Made by a program: the position numbers and the translations under genes. A DNA stretch of 37,070 bases from Myxococcales bacterium (lineage in GTDB: Bacteria > Myxococcota_A > UBA9042 > JABWCM01): assembly GCA_013360285.1 (NCBI GenBank), contig JABWCM010000074.1, forward strand, positions 1-37,070, given 5' to 3'. Of this stretch, positions 16,534 to 25,166 are shown in pieces (position 1 is the stretch's first letter; each line of letters begins with the position of its first letter). Under the pieces are notes generated by a model that was not told the DNA's origin, searched no databases, and saw only the letters and a list, made by a program, of their open reading frames with translations.

Positions 16534-18429
16534 ATGCGTGGCTTGCTTTGTGTGCTGGTCTACGTGCTGTGGTGCGCCACGTCACAAGCCGAACCACACC
16601 CCAATCAACATTCCGAAGAACCCCACGACCTTGATGTTGACCCCATCGTGATTCAGGACAACCAGCCTGAGTCACCGGAACGTGACACATCAGCATCCGC
16701 ATCGGTCATCAGCCCTTCACCAGTCCATCCTGGGCCCATTAAAGCGTCCGACCTCCTTCGCGGCATTCCCGGCCTTCAAACTCGCGTTTCTGGGTCCGGC
16801 ATCGGTCGTCCTGCCACGATTTCAGTACGCGGCACAGACAATCAGCAGGCGCTGATTTTGCTCGACGACGTTCCCCTAAACCCGTCAATAGGGGGTGGAG
16901 TCGACCTTTCAATGCTTCCACTTTCTTCAACAGGAAAAATGGAAGTCTACCGAGGCGGATCCTCGATCTTTGGAGCAAACGCCATCGGAGGCGCGCTGCG
17001 GTTTATGTCACACGAACCGTCAACAGAACCGGTAGTACGGGTCAGTGCCGGCGGCGGGTCATTTGGTACGGGTTTCGTCAACACCCTTGTCAGCAACACG
17101 TCCGGCGTGGCCGGCTGGGTGGGAAGCGCGTCTTTGCTTCAGTCCGCCGGCGATTTTCCCTTTGTCGACAGCAACGGGAACGAACGAATCCAAAAAAACA
17201 ATGCCGTGCGTGCCGGCCAGGCCACCCTACGCCTCTCCGCCGAGGTCTCCGAAGGCCACACCTTAGAGGTGATCAATCATTTCAGCGCTTCCAAACGCGG
17301 CTCGCCGGGCGTAGAGCAGTTTCCATCATTGTTTGCCGATCAAGAAAATATTAATAATGTTCTGCTATTACGAGCGCTGTCACACCAGGTCGGTCACCCC
17401 GATGTCTCTCAAAATTCCCAGCTTTGGCATCGTTTCGACCGATTTCGATTTTCCGATCCGGCACCATTTGTGCCCCCTGCAATCTCCAACCAGAGTGTAT
17501 CCCACGCTGTTGGTGCGTTTTCCCAATGGGATGCTTATCTTACCAACTCGTGGCTGCTTCAGGGACGCCTGGAGGGGACCGTCGAATGGGCAACTGTGTC
17601 TCGGTCCGGTGCCATTCAACAACCGACTCGCAATTCCGGAGGCATAGCAATCCTCAATGAAATCGAATTGATGGGGGATGTGCTCCGGATCATCCTTTCA
17701 GGACGCCTTGATATCACCGAAGGATTTTCACCGGTGCCGCTTGGGAAAATTGGACTGGTTGTATCTCCGCATAACTCGTTGGTTTTCACGGCAAACGCCG
17801 GGCGCTCCTACCGAGTTCCAAGCTTTTCTGAGTTGTACTATGATTCCGGAAACTTACGCGGAAATCCTTCATTACAACCAGAAAACGCATGGTCTGTTGA
17901 CGTGGGGGCCGAATTTCGCAACGACTGGCTCTCGATTCGCGCAACCGGCTTTTTTCTCGCTATCCAAAATCTCATCCTCTTTTTGCCAAAAACGGCGTTT
18001 GTCATTGAAGCCGACGACAGCAAACAAGCACGTAACTTTGGGGTTGAGGCAGAAGTCAGCGTCCATCCCTGGCCATTTTTACGATGGCAGTCAACCTATA
18101 CCCTCACCGATGCACGTTTTGTCGACTCTGGGCTAAGATTACCCGCCCGCAGCGCACACCAGATCTATTGCAAAATTACTTTTACGCACCCTTATATTGA
18201 AATGGTTGCGGACGCCCACTGGCAGTCGGACATAACCCTGGATCGTTTCGAACAACTACGGGAGGAAGCGCGGTGGATGTTGGGTGCGGCGGTGCACGCC
18301 CGGCCAACACCACGACTGACCGCCAGCCTTTCCGCACACAATCTTCTCAACAAACAAGACGCAGTCGACTCACTACAACAACCTCTGTCCGGTTTGTCGG
18401 TCTTAGGTTCGCTCACCTTTACTATGTAG
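16534..18429 (+). CDS. btuB: TonB-dependent outer-membrane cobalamin receptor (BtuB-like)
   Basis: A 631-aa TonB-dependent receptor. A signal peptide ends near 'CATSQA', and 'DPIVI' at about 36-40 is a likely TonB box. The plug domain follows (about 70-165; 'KASDLLRGIPGLQTRVSG', 'ISVRGTDNQQALILLDDVPLN', 'VYRGGSSIFGANAIGGAL'), then a 22-strand barrel with typical pieces such as 'GRSYRVPSFSELYYDSGNLRGNPSLQPENAWSVDVG' split over the barrel, ending near the aromatic 'LGSLTFTM'. Length is close to E. coli BtuB (614). The cobalamin riboswitch upstream and btuFCD downstream make B12 or another corrinoid the substrate. The gene is the first of seven in the operon, and the next begins 8 bases after its stop. 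Confidence 0.9.
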   Translation: MRGLLCVLVYVLWCATSQAEPHPNQHSEEPHDLDVDPIVIQDNQPESPERDTSASASVISPSPVHPGPIKASDLLRGIPGLQTRVSGSGIGRPATISVRGTDNQQALILLDDVPLNPSIGGGVDLSMLPLSSTGKMEVYRGGSSIFGANAIGGALRFMSHEPSTEPVVRVSAGGGSFGTGFVNTLVSNTSGVAGWVGSASLLQSAGDFPFVDSNGNERIQKNNAVRAGQATLRLSAEVSEGHTLEVINHFSASKRGSPGVEQFPSLFADQENINNVLLLRALSHQVGHPDVSQNSQLWHRFDRFRFSDPAPFVPPAISNQSVSHAVGAFSQWDAYLTNSWLLQGRLEGTVEWATVSRSGAIQQPTRNSGGIAILNEIELMGDVLRIILSGRLDITEGFSPVPLGKIGLVVSPHNSLVFTANAGRSYRVPSFSELYYDSGNLRGNPSLQPENAWSVDVGAEFRNDWLSIRATGFFLAIQNLILFLPKTAFVIEADDSKQARNFGVEAEVSVHPWPFLRWQSTYTLTDARFVDSGLRLPARSAHQIYCKITFTHPYIEMVADAHWQSDITLDRFEQLREEARWMLGAAVHARPTPRLTASLSAHNLLNKQDAVDSLQQPLSGLSVLGSLTFTM

Positions 18430-18437
18430 GCACAACA

Positions 18438-19775
18438 ATGGCATCTCAAAAGACTCATTTACCAATTACAACGAATAACATAACGGCACGGAACTTGGGC
18501 TCTTGGGTAGTCGTAATGGGGTGGCTCGGACTCTTTACCACACTCAATGCCGGATGCGGTTCGTCTGCTGACGAAAAGTCACAGGCAACTGATGTTGGCA
18601 CCGAAGATGTTGTCGCCAACGATTGGGATTTGTTCGAATTTGACGGAGGCCATGACTTAACCATTCCGGATAGCGGTGCGTTGTCGGCCTGCACACCGTT
18701 GTCGATGGCACGGGCTGGCCTCCCGGACGCTTCCTTCGCCTCTCCTTATGGAGTCATCGTGATTGATGACCTGGTGGTGGTAACCAATGCAAATCTGGAC
18801 CCCAGCTTCACACCCGGAGTGGGTTGGCTCTCGGTAGTGGATGCCACCACGTTGGAGGTGAAAAACCGGATCGAACTGCCGCAGACCAACCCACAATTTG
18901 TTACACACGACGGCAACGTGGTGTACGTGAGCATGAGCGGCCCAAGTGTTTACGATTTGGAAACCGGGTTGTTTTTCGGCACAGGGAAAAGTGGCGTAGC
19001 AATGATCCACAAAAACAACCTGACTGCCGCGAACCGAATGGATGGAAACATCGAATTCGCTGTTCCGGAACCGGGTTCTTTGTCGGGTTTTCCGGGAAGC
19101 CTGATCACTCTCCCAAACACCAACCATTTGTTTGTGGGTTCTGGAACGGGACCTCAGGTATATGTCATAGACACGGTCACCTGTACTTTTGCCTCCAACC
19201 CAACGACTCCATGGCTGGCAACTCCGGAAGACGGGTTCAACCATTTGATTTATGTGGGCAGGTCACCTGACAACCACCTTCTGGTTACCGATTTTAACTC
19301 CGGCACCCTCCAGTGGTGGGATTCGACTACCGGCACAATCATAGGCGAACCGGTTTCCACCAAAGTCGACGCCGAAGAATCGTTCACCGGTCCCAGTTTT
19401 CCGGAACCCTACGAGAACTACGTAGTATTGCTGAACGCTGTATCCCAGTCCGTCGTTCGGATCTCACCGACCGAAGGAACACAGTGGATAGCGGACGTTG
19501 GATCTTATCCCAATCGCCTGAGCGTCCTTGACGACGCAGCTTATGTTACTGTTGCATCCCCATTTGAGTCGGGAAACCCCGATTATGTGGCACGAATCGA
19601 CCTAAAAACCGGCGCCATCGACCCAGAATTTGCCACGTTGGACCCCCAAACCAATCCGATGTCTGTTGCATGGCACCAGCCAACCAATCGATTGTTCGTT
19701 TCCGGCAACAGCTCAAACACCGTCTTGGTTTTAGACGGCAACACAGGCGCCATCCAGAAGGTATTGGGACCGTAA
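18438..19775 (+). CDS. Beta-propeller lipoprotein in the B12 operon (BtuG-like role proposed)
   Basis: A 445-aa exported protein. The hydrophobic segment 'WVVVMGWLGLFTTLNAGC' ends in a lipobox-like site (C40), followed by an Asp/Glu-rich linker and about 340 residues of repeats such as 'GWLSVVDATTLEVKNRIELP', 'QVYVIDTVTC' and 'NTVLVLDGNTGAIQKVLGP', the YVTN/YncE-type beta-propeller pattern. It lies between btuB and btuF with 8 bases upstream and a one-base stop/start overlap downstream (TAATG). In Bacteroidetes the surface propeller lipoprotein BtuG captures B12 for BtuB. That role is an inference here from fold and position, not from close sequence similarity. The frame is open upstream to 18273, inside btuB; ATG 18438 fits the signal peptide. 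Confidence 0.8.
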   Translation: MASQKTHLPITTNNITARNLGSWVVVMGWLGLFTTLNAGCGSSADEKSQATDVGTEDVVANDWDLFEFDGGHDLTIPDSGALSACTPLSMARAGLPDASFASPYGVIVIDDLVVVTNANLDPSFTPGVGWLSVVDATTLEVKNRIELPQTNPQFVTHDGNVVYVSMSGPSVYDLETGLFFGTGKSGVAMIHKNNLTAANRMDGNIEFAVPEPGSLSGFPGSLITLPNTNHLFVGSGTGPQVYVIDTVTCTFASNPTTPWLATPEDGFNHLIYVGRSPDNHLLVTDFNSGTLQWWDSTTGTIIGEPVSTKVDAEESFTGPSFPEPYENYVVLLNAVSQSVVRISPTEGTQWIADVGSYPNRLSVLDDAAYVTVASPFESGNPDYVARIDLKTGAIDPEFATLDPQTNPMSVAWHQPTNRLFVSGNSSNTVLVLDGNTGAIQKVLGP

Positions 19776-20956
19776 TGTTAACGAGACTACCGCCGCAAAA
19801 CAGATGGAGACGGCAACTTTTCGTTGTTTCTGCAATGGTTGTTCTTTGCCTTTGCGCGTGCTCACAGGAAACTGAATCGAACCAAATCAGCCCGTCTACT
19901 TGGTTTGATCACCCGGCCGGTGTGGCGTTGGTAACAACCCCCGGGAGTTCGCATTTGGTCGTAACCAATACACAGTTCATTCCGTCGCAGCTATCATTTG
20001 GACAGGGATTTATTACGGTCATCGATACAAAAACAACGAATTTCACCAACAAAGTTTCTACTTCGGCCAAAAACCCGCAATTTATTACGTCTCTTGGCTC
20101 CGAAGTTCTTGTCGTGTGCACGGGTGAAACCCACGTTGACTTGGCAACAGGACACCATACCGCACGCGGACCCGGTGCACTGGATCGGTTTACGGAAGAC
20201 GACTTGTTTTCCGGAACCCACCCGTCGACTTCGATCCCGATACCGGCATCCGCAATGAACCCGATCATTGGTGGCCCGGGAAGTATTGCGGTGACGGGAG
20301 ACCAAACCGCGGCCTATATCGGAAGCGGACTTTCCGCGACCGTATTCAAAGTCGACCTAGTCAACAATTCTTTGGTTCGCGGCACCGACAATCCGATTGT
20401 TATTCGCGACACATCCGGAAATGACACGATGGCAGTTCATTGGCACCCGGACGGATTCATCTTGGCCGCAAGCTTTAATTCAAATCTGATTTTTCGACTG
20501 GATCCGGTTACTGACGAATTGGTCGGCAACCCCATTGACGTTGGTTTGACCAAAGACCTCGAAGGACCCATCAGCATCGCAGTCCGGCCCGGGGAATCTC
20601 CGGACGTGTTTGTGTTGCTAAGCGTCGCGAACTCCGTAACTGCGTTGGATTTGCGCCAAGACGAACCCGGTGTTCATGCAGGAATAGTGGCAACCGGTCC
20701 TGTTAACAACAGAATCTACTCGTTTGGAGATTCACTGTGGATCGTCAATAGCGGCGGAAACAACCTGCAACGGGTCCACATCCCGGGATATGGGTCCACC
20801 TTACCATTTGCGATATTTCCGGTCGGTTCGGCACCATGGGACGCCACGTTTGTTCACTCTGACGGCCACTCGCTTGCTTATGTTACGCTTAACTTACATA
20901 ATGGCGTAGCGATTTTAGACCTGAAGACTGGTGAAATCAAAGAGATAATACTATGA
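19775..20956 (+). CDS. Second beta-propeller lipoprotein in the B12 operon
   Basis: A 393-aa lipoprotein with a clear signal peptide ('RRQLFVVSAMVVLCLCAC', lipid-modified C29). The mature part has propeller repeats: 'GQGFITVIDTKTTNFTNKV', 'SNLIFRLDPVTDELVGNP', 'GNNLQRVHIPGYGS' and the near-canonical YVTN unit 'AYVTLNLHNGVAILDLKTGEI' at the end, in shorter pieces. It resembles the preceding propeller in layout: both open with 'P..GV..V' and a 'VVTN(A/T)' strand, and both have 'NPQF(V/I)T', so they are likely old duplicates. The stop/start overlaps on both sides (TAATG and ATGA) tie it tightly to the operon. Its presumed job is corrinoid binding at the outer membrane, by analogy with BtuG; this is not proven. 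Confidence 0.8.
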   Translation: MLTRLPPQNRWRRQLFVVSAMVVLCLCACSQETESNQISPSTWFDHPAGVALVTTPGSSHLVVTNTQFIPSQLSFGQGFITVIDTKTTNFTNKVSTSAKNPQFITSLGSEVLVVCTGETHVDLATGHHTARGPGALDRFTEDDLFSGTHPSTSIPIPASAMNPIIGGPGSIAVTGDQTAAYIGSGLSATVFKVDLVNNSLVRGTDNPIVIRDTSGNDTMAVHWHPDGFILAASFNSNLIFRLDPVTDELVGNPIDVGLTKDLEGPISIAVRPGESPDVFVLLSVANSVTALDLRQDEPGVHAGIVATGPVNNRIYSFGDSLWIVNSGGNNLQRVHIPGYGSTLPFAIFPVGSAPWDATFVHSDGHSLAYVTLNLHNGVAILDLKTGEIKEIIL

Positions 20957-21966
20957 TTGCAGCCCGGAGACTTTCGATTCGGAAAACAGCAATCAGTTCG
21001 GGCGCACGACGCCCAATGAGGGCTGAGGTCCGTGCCACGCGACCGAGTCCGGGGCACCCAAAGTATGGTCGATTCATATATCGTGAACCGATCATACAAA
21101 CTCTGGTGTGTGTGATTGGGTGTTTTTGGATGTGGTTGGGCTGCACGTCGCCGATTGCCGACTCATTGTCAAAAAGTCCAGCAATTTCAAATAGAATCGT
21201 CTCTCTGTCTCCCAATATTACCGAAGTATTGTTCGCCCTGGGCGCCGGCCCTCGCGTTATCGCGGTAACACGTTTCTGCGACTACCCGGCCGATGCGCTC
21301 GCGTTGCCCAAAATCGGCGGGTTTATCGATCCGAGTTTTGAAGCCATTGTTTCTCAGCGACCCGACCTGGTCATCGGAACAAAAAATACCGCGGCTGACG
21401 GTGTCGCGACACGTTTGTCCGACGCAGGCATTGCCGTCCACCTTTTTCCCATGGAAACACTGGCCGACACTCGTTCGGCGATCCAGTCTATCGCAACCCT
21501 GATTGGCAACAAAAAACAGGGCGACGAGTTGGTTACACAGTTGGATGCTGGCCTTGCGGACGTCGCAGCCCGGGTTCAGCAAACCCAACGCCGCCGTGTC
21601 GTGGTATTGTTTGGCCACCGCCCAATGGTCATTGCGGGTCCCCATACCTTTGTCGATGAGTTGATCACACTCGCAGGTGGAATCAACATCGCCGCCGGCG
21701 CAAAACTGGCTTATCCTACTTGGTCACCAGAAGCAGTGGCCGCAGCATTGCCGGACGTGATTATCGATACATCCATGGGCTCTGAGACAGTCGCCGCGGC
21801 TGACTTTGCACTACAGTGGGAACGCTGGGTTGACATTCCGGCGGTGAAACGCAAACAAATCGTCCATCTTGCTGATACCTCGCTATTGCGCCCTGGACCC
21901 AGACTGGTGCAGGGATTGCTGATCCTTGCCAAAACAATACACCCCGAGGCATTTGAAACGAAATGA
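20953..21966 (+). CDS. btuF: Cobalamin ABC transporter substrate-binding protein BtuF
   Basis: A 337-aa class III periplasmic binding protein of the BtuF/FecB family. The core begins 'NRIVSLSPNITEVLFALGAGPRVIAVTRFCDYPADALALPKIGGF', as in BtuF, given here in part only (SLSPNITE, FCDYP, KIGGF), and ends with 'LLRPGPRLVQGLLILAKTIHP'. The segment 'TLVCVIGCFWMWLGC' is a signal or anchor with lipobox candidates at C57 and C64, so it is probably a lipoprotein. The N-terminus before it (about 48 residues, Arg-rich) is unusually long; a start at ATG 21016-21018 would shorten it, but the ATGA overlap with the previous gene supports 20953. It should pass B12 to BtuC-BtuD. Confidence 0.88.
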   Translation: MIAARRLSIRKTAISSGARRPMRAEVRATRPSPGHPKYGRFIYREPIIQTLVCVIGCFWMWLGCTSPIADSLSKSPAISNRIVSLSPNITEVLFALGAGPRVIAVTRFCDYPADALALPKIGGFIDPSFEAIVSQRPDLVIGTKNTAADGVATRLSDAGIAVHLFPMETLADTRSAIQSIATLIGNKKQGDELVTQLDAGLADVAARVQQTQRRRVVVLFGHRPMVIAGPHTFVDELITLAGGINIAAGAKLAYPTWSPEAVAAALPDVIIDTSMGSETVAAADFALQWERWVDIPAVKRKQIVHLADTSLLRPGPRLVQGLLILAKTIHPEAFETK

Positions 21967-22076
21967 TCAACCAACGACACACCAGCCAAGGGAAATGAAG
22001 GACAGAACACCACCGGCACGGGCCGGTGCGCAGCATCAACGACGGCACTCGTCATACACTTCGGTAAGTTACTAAC

Positions 22077-22811
22077 TTGTTCACAAAATTTTTACACAGC
22101 AATGCTATATTAACAAAATCGGTTCTCCGCGTACCGATGTGGTTCCAAACGACCCTCATTGTGTTTGGAACGGTCGTTTCCTGTGACGAATCGGAACAAA
22201 CTATTGCCACGTTTGAGTCCGACCCTACCACGGAGACCCAGTGGAGCCCCCTTGATTCGAGTCTTTTTATTTCTTCCATTGTATCGTTTGAGCCCGGAAG
22301 CGGAGCCGGGTTCGGGCAAGACAAATTACCTGACGTTATTCTTGGTGTTCCAGAAGGAGGAGGACTGAACTACGGCGGACTGGACGTTTTGTCACTCGGC
22401 AAACAAGGGTCGGTGATCATCAAAATGGGTGCGTTTGTGTACGATGGGCCCGGCCCGGACTTCGTGGTTTTCGAAAATCCGTTTGCTGTGGCTGGTTCGG
22501 AAAACCAGGTGTACGTTGAACCTGCCACCGTTGCCGTCAGTGAGGACGGGATTCTGTTTGAAACCTTTCCGTGTGCCGAACACCCACCATGGCAGGGCTG
22601 CGCGGGTATTACGCCGGTGTATGCTTCGACTTCCAACCACATCGACCCCCGCGACCTATCCGCGGCGGGTGGCGACGCGTTCGATCTTCAGTCCATCGGG
22701 CTGGAGCGTATCCGATACATACAGGTCACGGACCGATTGGGCAAAGGTTCAAACGGACAAGCCGGCTTTGACCTGGATGCGATTGTAGCAATACATACGG
22801 AGTCTCCCTAA
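22077..22811 (+). CDS. Third lipoprotein of the B12 operon, unknown fold
   Basis: A 244-aa exported protein with a lipobox 'VVSC' (C36 from the TTG at 22077). An ATG at 22137 would leave only 15 residues before that cysteine and little positive charge, so the longer start is kept with doubt. The mature part carries 'YDGPGPDFVVFENPF', 'AVSEDGILFETFPC', 'GGDAFDLQSIGLERIRYIQVTD' and 'GFDLDAIVAIH', a pattern I know from uncharacterised cell-surface proteins, probably a beta-sandwich. It is placed between btuF and btuC, 3 bases before the latter. Position makes a role in corrinoid binding at the surface or in the periplasm plausible. The 110 bases before it hold a CACCGG/CCGGTG hairpin (about 22009-22026). 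Confidence 0.72.
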   Translation: MFTKFLHSNAILTKSVLRVPMWFQTTLIVFGTVVSCDESEQTIATFESDPTTETQWSPLDSSLFISSIVSFEPGSGAGFGQDKLPDVILGVPEGGGLNYGGLDVLSLGKQGSVIIKMGAFVYDGPGPDFVVFENPFAVAGSENQVYVEPATVAVSEDGILFETFPCAEHPPWQGCAGITPVYASTSNHIDPRDLSAAGGDAFDLQSIGLERIRYIQVTDRLGKGSNGQAGFDLDAIVAIHTESP

Positions 22812-22814
22812 TCG

Positions 22815-23888
22815 ATGTTATCGACCACTGGCCACAAATTCGAATTCCGTCTTGTAACCCGTATGCGGGTTATCGGCATATGCGCCGTATTTTTGGCAGC
22901 GGTCGTTACCGCGATGGTGATGGCGATTTTGTGGGGACCAACAGAGATTAATTTAACACAAGCATTGTGGGGTACAACCAGCCCAAACTTTGACAGAATC
23001 GTACTGGTACAGGAAAGAATTCCGCGAGTGGTACTGGCTGCATCCGTCGGCGCTTCACTATCGGTCGTAGGAACCGCTTTCCAGGCACTGATGCAAAATC
23101 CGCTGGCCGATCCGTTTATTTTGGGGACAAGTGGCGGAGCTGCACTCGGCGCTACGATCCTGTTGTCCATGGGGCTAAGCTCGACTGTGATTGCGGGGGT
23201 ATGGATTCCATTGTTGCCGTTTGGCGCCTTCGGCGGGGCGGTGTTGTCGCTTCTCATCGTGTATGGGTTATCGGTAGGTTATGGGCGATTATCAGCCTAC
23301 CGTATCTTACTAATCGGCGTCGTATTTAACTTTTTTGCGTCCGCTGTAATCATGTTTTTGAAAATGGCTGTCCAATCGACCAAGGCGCAGGAAATGCTCC
23401 TGTGGCTGATGGGATCGTTGTCGCTCGACCGAATCACGTGGACCGAACTGGGAATATCGTGGGGGATTACCTTATTCGGGACGATCTTTTTGTTTTTCTG
23501 CGGCCGGGAACTGAACGTAGTAAGCCTTGGTGACGAAGGGGCGACGAATCTCGGTGTAGATCTGGAACGAATCCGGCGGCGGATTTTTGTTGTCAGTTCG
23601 ATTCTGGTTGGGGCGGCTGTGAGCATTACTGGTCTGTTGGGTTTTATCGGCCTCATCGTTCCCCACGCGTTACGGCTAGTTTTTGGATCGGATCACCGAT
23701 TGTTGATTCCCTTGTCCGCACTGGCGGGTGCTGGTTTTCTTGTGATTTGTGATTTTTTGGCGCGATGGATGTTCCCCTGGCTGCTGACGGAAGCTCCTGT
23801 TGGTCTGATCACGGCGTTTGTCGGTGGACCTACGTTTGTGTGGTTATTATTGCGTGACAAAACCCTAACCCGGGGTTCAAACGCGTGA
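22815..23888 (+). CDS. btuC: Cobalamin ABC transporter permease BtuC (FecCD family)
   Basis: A 357-aa inner-membrane permease with about ten hydrophobic helices. Family hallmarks are 'RIPRVVLAASVGASLSVVGTAFQALMQNPLADPFILGTSGGAALGA', seen here as RIPRV, GTAFQALMQNPLADP and LGTSGGA; 'DEGATNLGVDLER', which contacts the ATPase; and 'GFIGLIVPHALRLVFG'. The length equals other FecCD permeases (330-360). Two BtuC subunits would form the channel that takes B12 from BtuF. The ATG at 22815 follows the previous stop by 3 bases; ATG 22863 is an alternative that removes 16 polar residues. The last 4 bases overlap btuD. Confidence 0.92.
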   Translation: MLSTTGHKFEFRLVTRMRVIGICAVFLAAVVTAMVMAILWGPTEINLTQALWGTTSPNFDRIVLVQERIPRVVLAASVGASLSVVGTAFQALMQNPLADPFILGTSGGAALGATILLSMGLSSTVIAGVWIPLLPFGAFGGAVLSLLIVYGLSVGYGRLSAYRILLIGVVFNFFASAVIMFLKMAVQSTKAQEMLLWLMGSLSLDRITWTELGISWGITLFGTIFLFFCGRELNVVSLGDEGATNLGVDLERIRRRIFVVSSILVGAAVSITGLLGFIGLIVPHALRLVFGSDHRLLIPLSALAGAGFLVICDFLARWMFPWLLTEAPVGLITAFVGGPTFVWLLLRDKTLTRGSNA

Positions 23889-24718
23889 GGCCCGCCCCCC
23901 CCATCATTCTTGAATCTCTCAAGGTTTCCGGGGGATACAACGCCGAGTCACCGGTGTGCCACGACATCGATCTTGTTTGCGCATCGGGAGATTTTATTGC
24001 GGTGCTAGGTCCAAACGGCGGCGGCAAAACAACTCTTTTAAAGCTATTGATTGGTCATTTAACGCCATTTTCGGGAGAAGTTCTTTTGAATCGGGTCCGA
24101 CTCCAGACCTGGAAAAAAACGGAGAAAGCCAAGATCATCGCGGTGGTTTCCCAGCACTCCGATATCGCTTTCCCATTCACCATTGCTGAAGTGGTTATGC
24201 TGGGAAGGACGCCACATCGACGGCGATCTCTCTTTGACAACGCGGCGGATTACGACATCGTTGTGTCGGCCATGAAAGAAATGGATGTGCTCCATTTGGC
24301 GAACAAAACTTTTCACGAATGTTCCGGCGGCGAACGAAAAAGAGCGATCATCGCCCGTGCGCTCGCACAACAACCGCGGATCTTGTTGCTGGACGAACCC
24401 GCAGCGGGACTGGACTTACGTCACCAAGTCGCGCTTTACGAGAAACTCGCAACATTGTCATACACCGATAGGCTTGCGACAATTGTGATCAGCCACGATC
24501 CGTGGTTGCCCACACAGGCTTGCAGTTGGGCTCTACTGGTAAAAGATGGGCGAATTGAGGCACAGGGCTCCCCCACACGGGTGTTGACCAAAGAACGGCT
24601 CGAAGAACTGTACGGAGTCACCATGTTTGAGGCCAAAGCCGACACCCCTTCAGGGGCTACCATTGCTGTTCCTCTTTTGCGGCATCCAACGGAGCGGCAT
24701 CCAACGGAGCGGCTTTAA
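23885..24718 (+). CDS. btuD: Cobalamin ABC transporter ATP-binding protein BtuD
   Basis: A 277-aa ABC ATPase with Walker A 'GPNGGGKTT', Q-loop 'VVSQHSD', signature 'CSGGERKRAIIARALAQQP', Walker B 'ILLLDEPAAGLD' and the H-loop 'VISHDPW'. It powers import of B12 through BtuC at the inner membrane. The GTG at 23885 overlaps the btuC stop. The C-terminus ends in a doubled pentapeptide 'RHPTERHPTER' caused by a 15-bp direct repeat, which is outside the ATPase domain and probably neutral. It is the last gene of the operon; the next gene on this strand is 880 bases away. Confidence 0.92.
   Translation: MRPAPPIILESLKVSGGYNAESPVCHDIDLVCASGDFIAVLGPNGGGKTTLLKLLIGHLTPFSGEVLLNRVRLQTWKKTEKAKIIAVVSQHSDIAFPFTIAEVVMLGRTPHRRRSLFDNAADYDIVVSAMKEMDVLHLANKTFHECSGGERKRAIIARALAQQPRILLLDEPAAGLDLRHQVALYEKLATLSYTDRLATIVISHDPWLPTQACSWALLVKDGRIEAQGSPTRVLTKERLEELYGVTMFEAKADTPSGATIAVPLLRHPTERHPTERL
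24681..24710 (+). repeat. Perfect 15-bp tandem duplication at the end of btuD
   Basis: GGCATCCAACGGAGC occurs twice in a row (24681-24695, 24696-24710). It adds five residues to the protein and keeps frame, as expected from replication slippage. Confidence 0.9.
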
Positions 24719-24900
24719 TTTTGAGAATCCTGTTTTTGCAGTACCGAGACGGTTTGTCCCAACGTTGATTGTCTCCTTTTGTTTGTGGTTTTTATTCGCC
24801 AATACCGGTCCCAAATTCGTTCCGAAAGCGCTGCGAACCATTGATTCGCCTGCATTGTTTGATGAAAAAGCCACTTTGGTAAGATAAAGATCCCCCTTTT

Positions 24901-24935
24901 AGCTTCCGCCGCCGTCTGGAAGCTTCCGCCGCGGA
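24901..24935 (-). repeat. Inverted copy of the 41-bp repeat unit
   Basis: Read on the minus strand this 34-base stretch starts CCGCGGCGGAAGCTTC and ends ACGGCGGCGGAAGCT. It matches the tandem units at 25058-25166 with one mismatch over about 32 bases, so the two can pair across a 120-base loop. Confidence 0.8.
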
Positions 24936-25057
24936 ATGGAAACCCTCCGACGCCGCGAAAATGCTACCTTCCAGCGATCGATGGCTTTTGATGCCCCAAA
25001 ATGGGCCGAACGACGCATTGTAAGTGCCCTTCGTCATTGAGGAAATATTTTCAGGCC

Positions 25058-25166
25058 CGCGGCGGAAGCTTCAAGACGGCGGCGGAAGGGTTCGCGGCCG
25101 CGGCGGAAGCTTCAAGACGGCGGCGGAAGGGTTCGCGGCCGCGGCGGAAGCTTCAAGACGGCGGCA
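25058..25166 (+). repeat. 41-bp GC-rich tandem repeat, about 2.6 copies
   Basis: The unit starts GGCGGAAGCTTCAAGACGGC and continues with GGCGGAAGGGTTCGCGGCCGC; GGCGGAAG occurs twice in each unit. Copies begin at 25061, 25102 and 25143, a strict 41-base period, and the first two units are identical. The third breaks off after about 24 bases. 41 is not a multiple of three, so it is not built as a coding repeat, and there are no spacers, so it is not a CRISPR. Confidence 0.88.

Noticed and set aside
21967..22076. A second cobalamin riboswitch before the third lipoprotein gene
   Set aside because: Only a short CACCGG/CCGGTG hairpin is there; the conserved aptamer blocks seen at 16192-16450 are missing.
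25058..25166. CRISPR-like array
   Set aside because: The units touch each other without spacers, the period is a plain 41 bases, and no cas gene is in the window.
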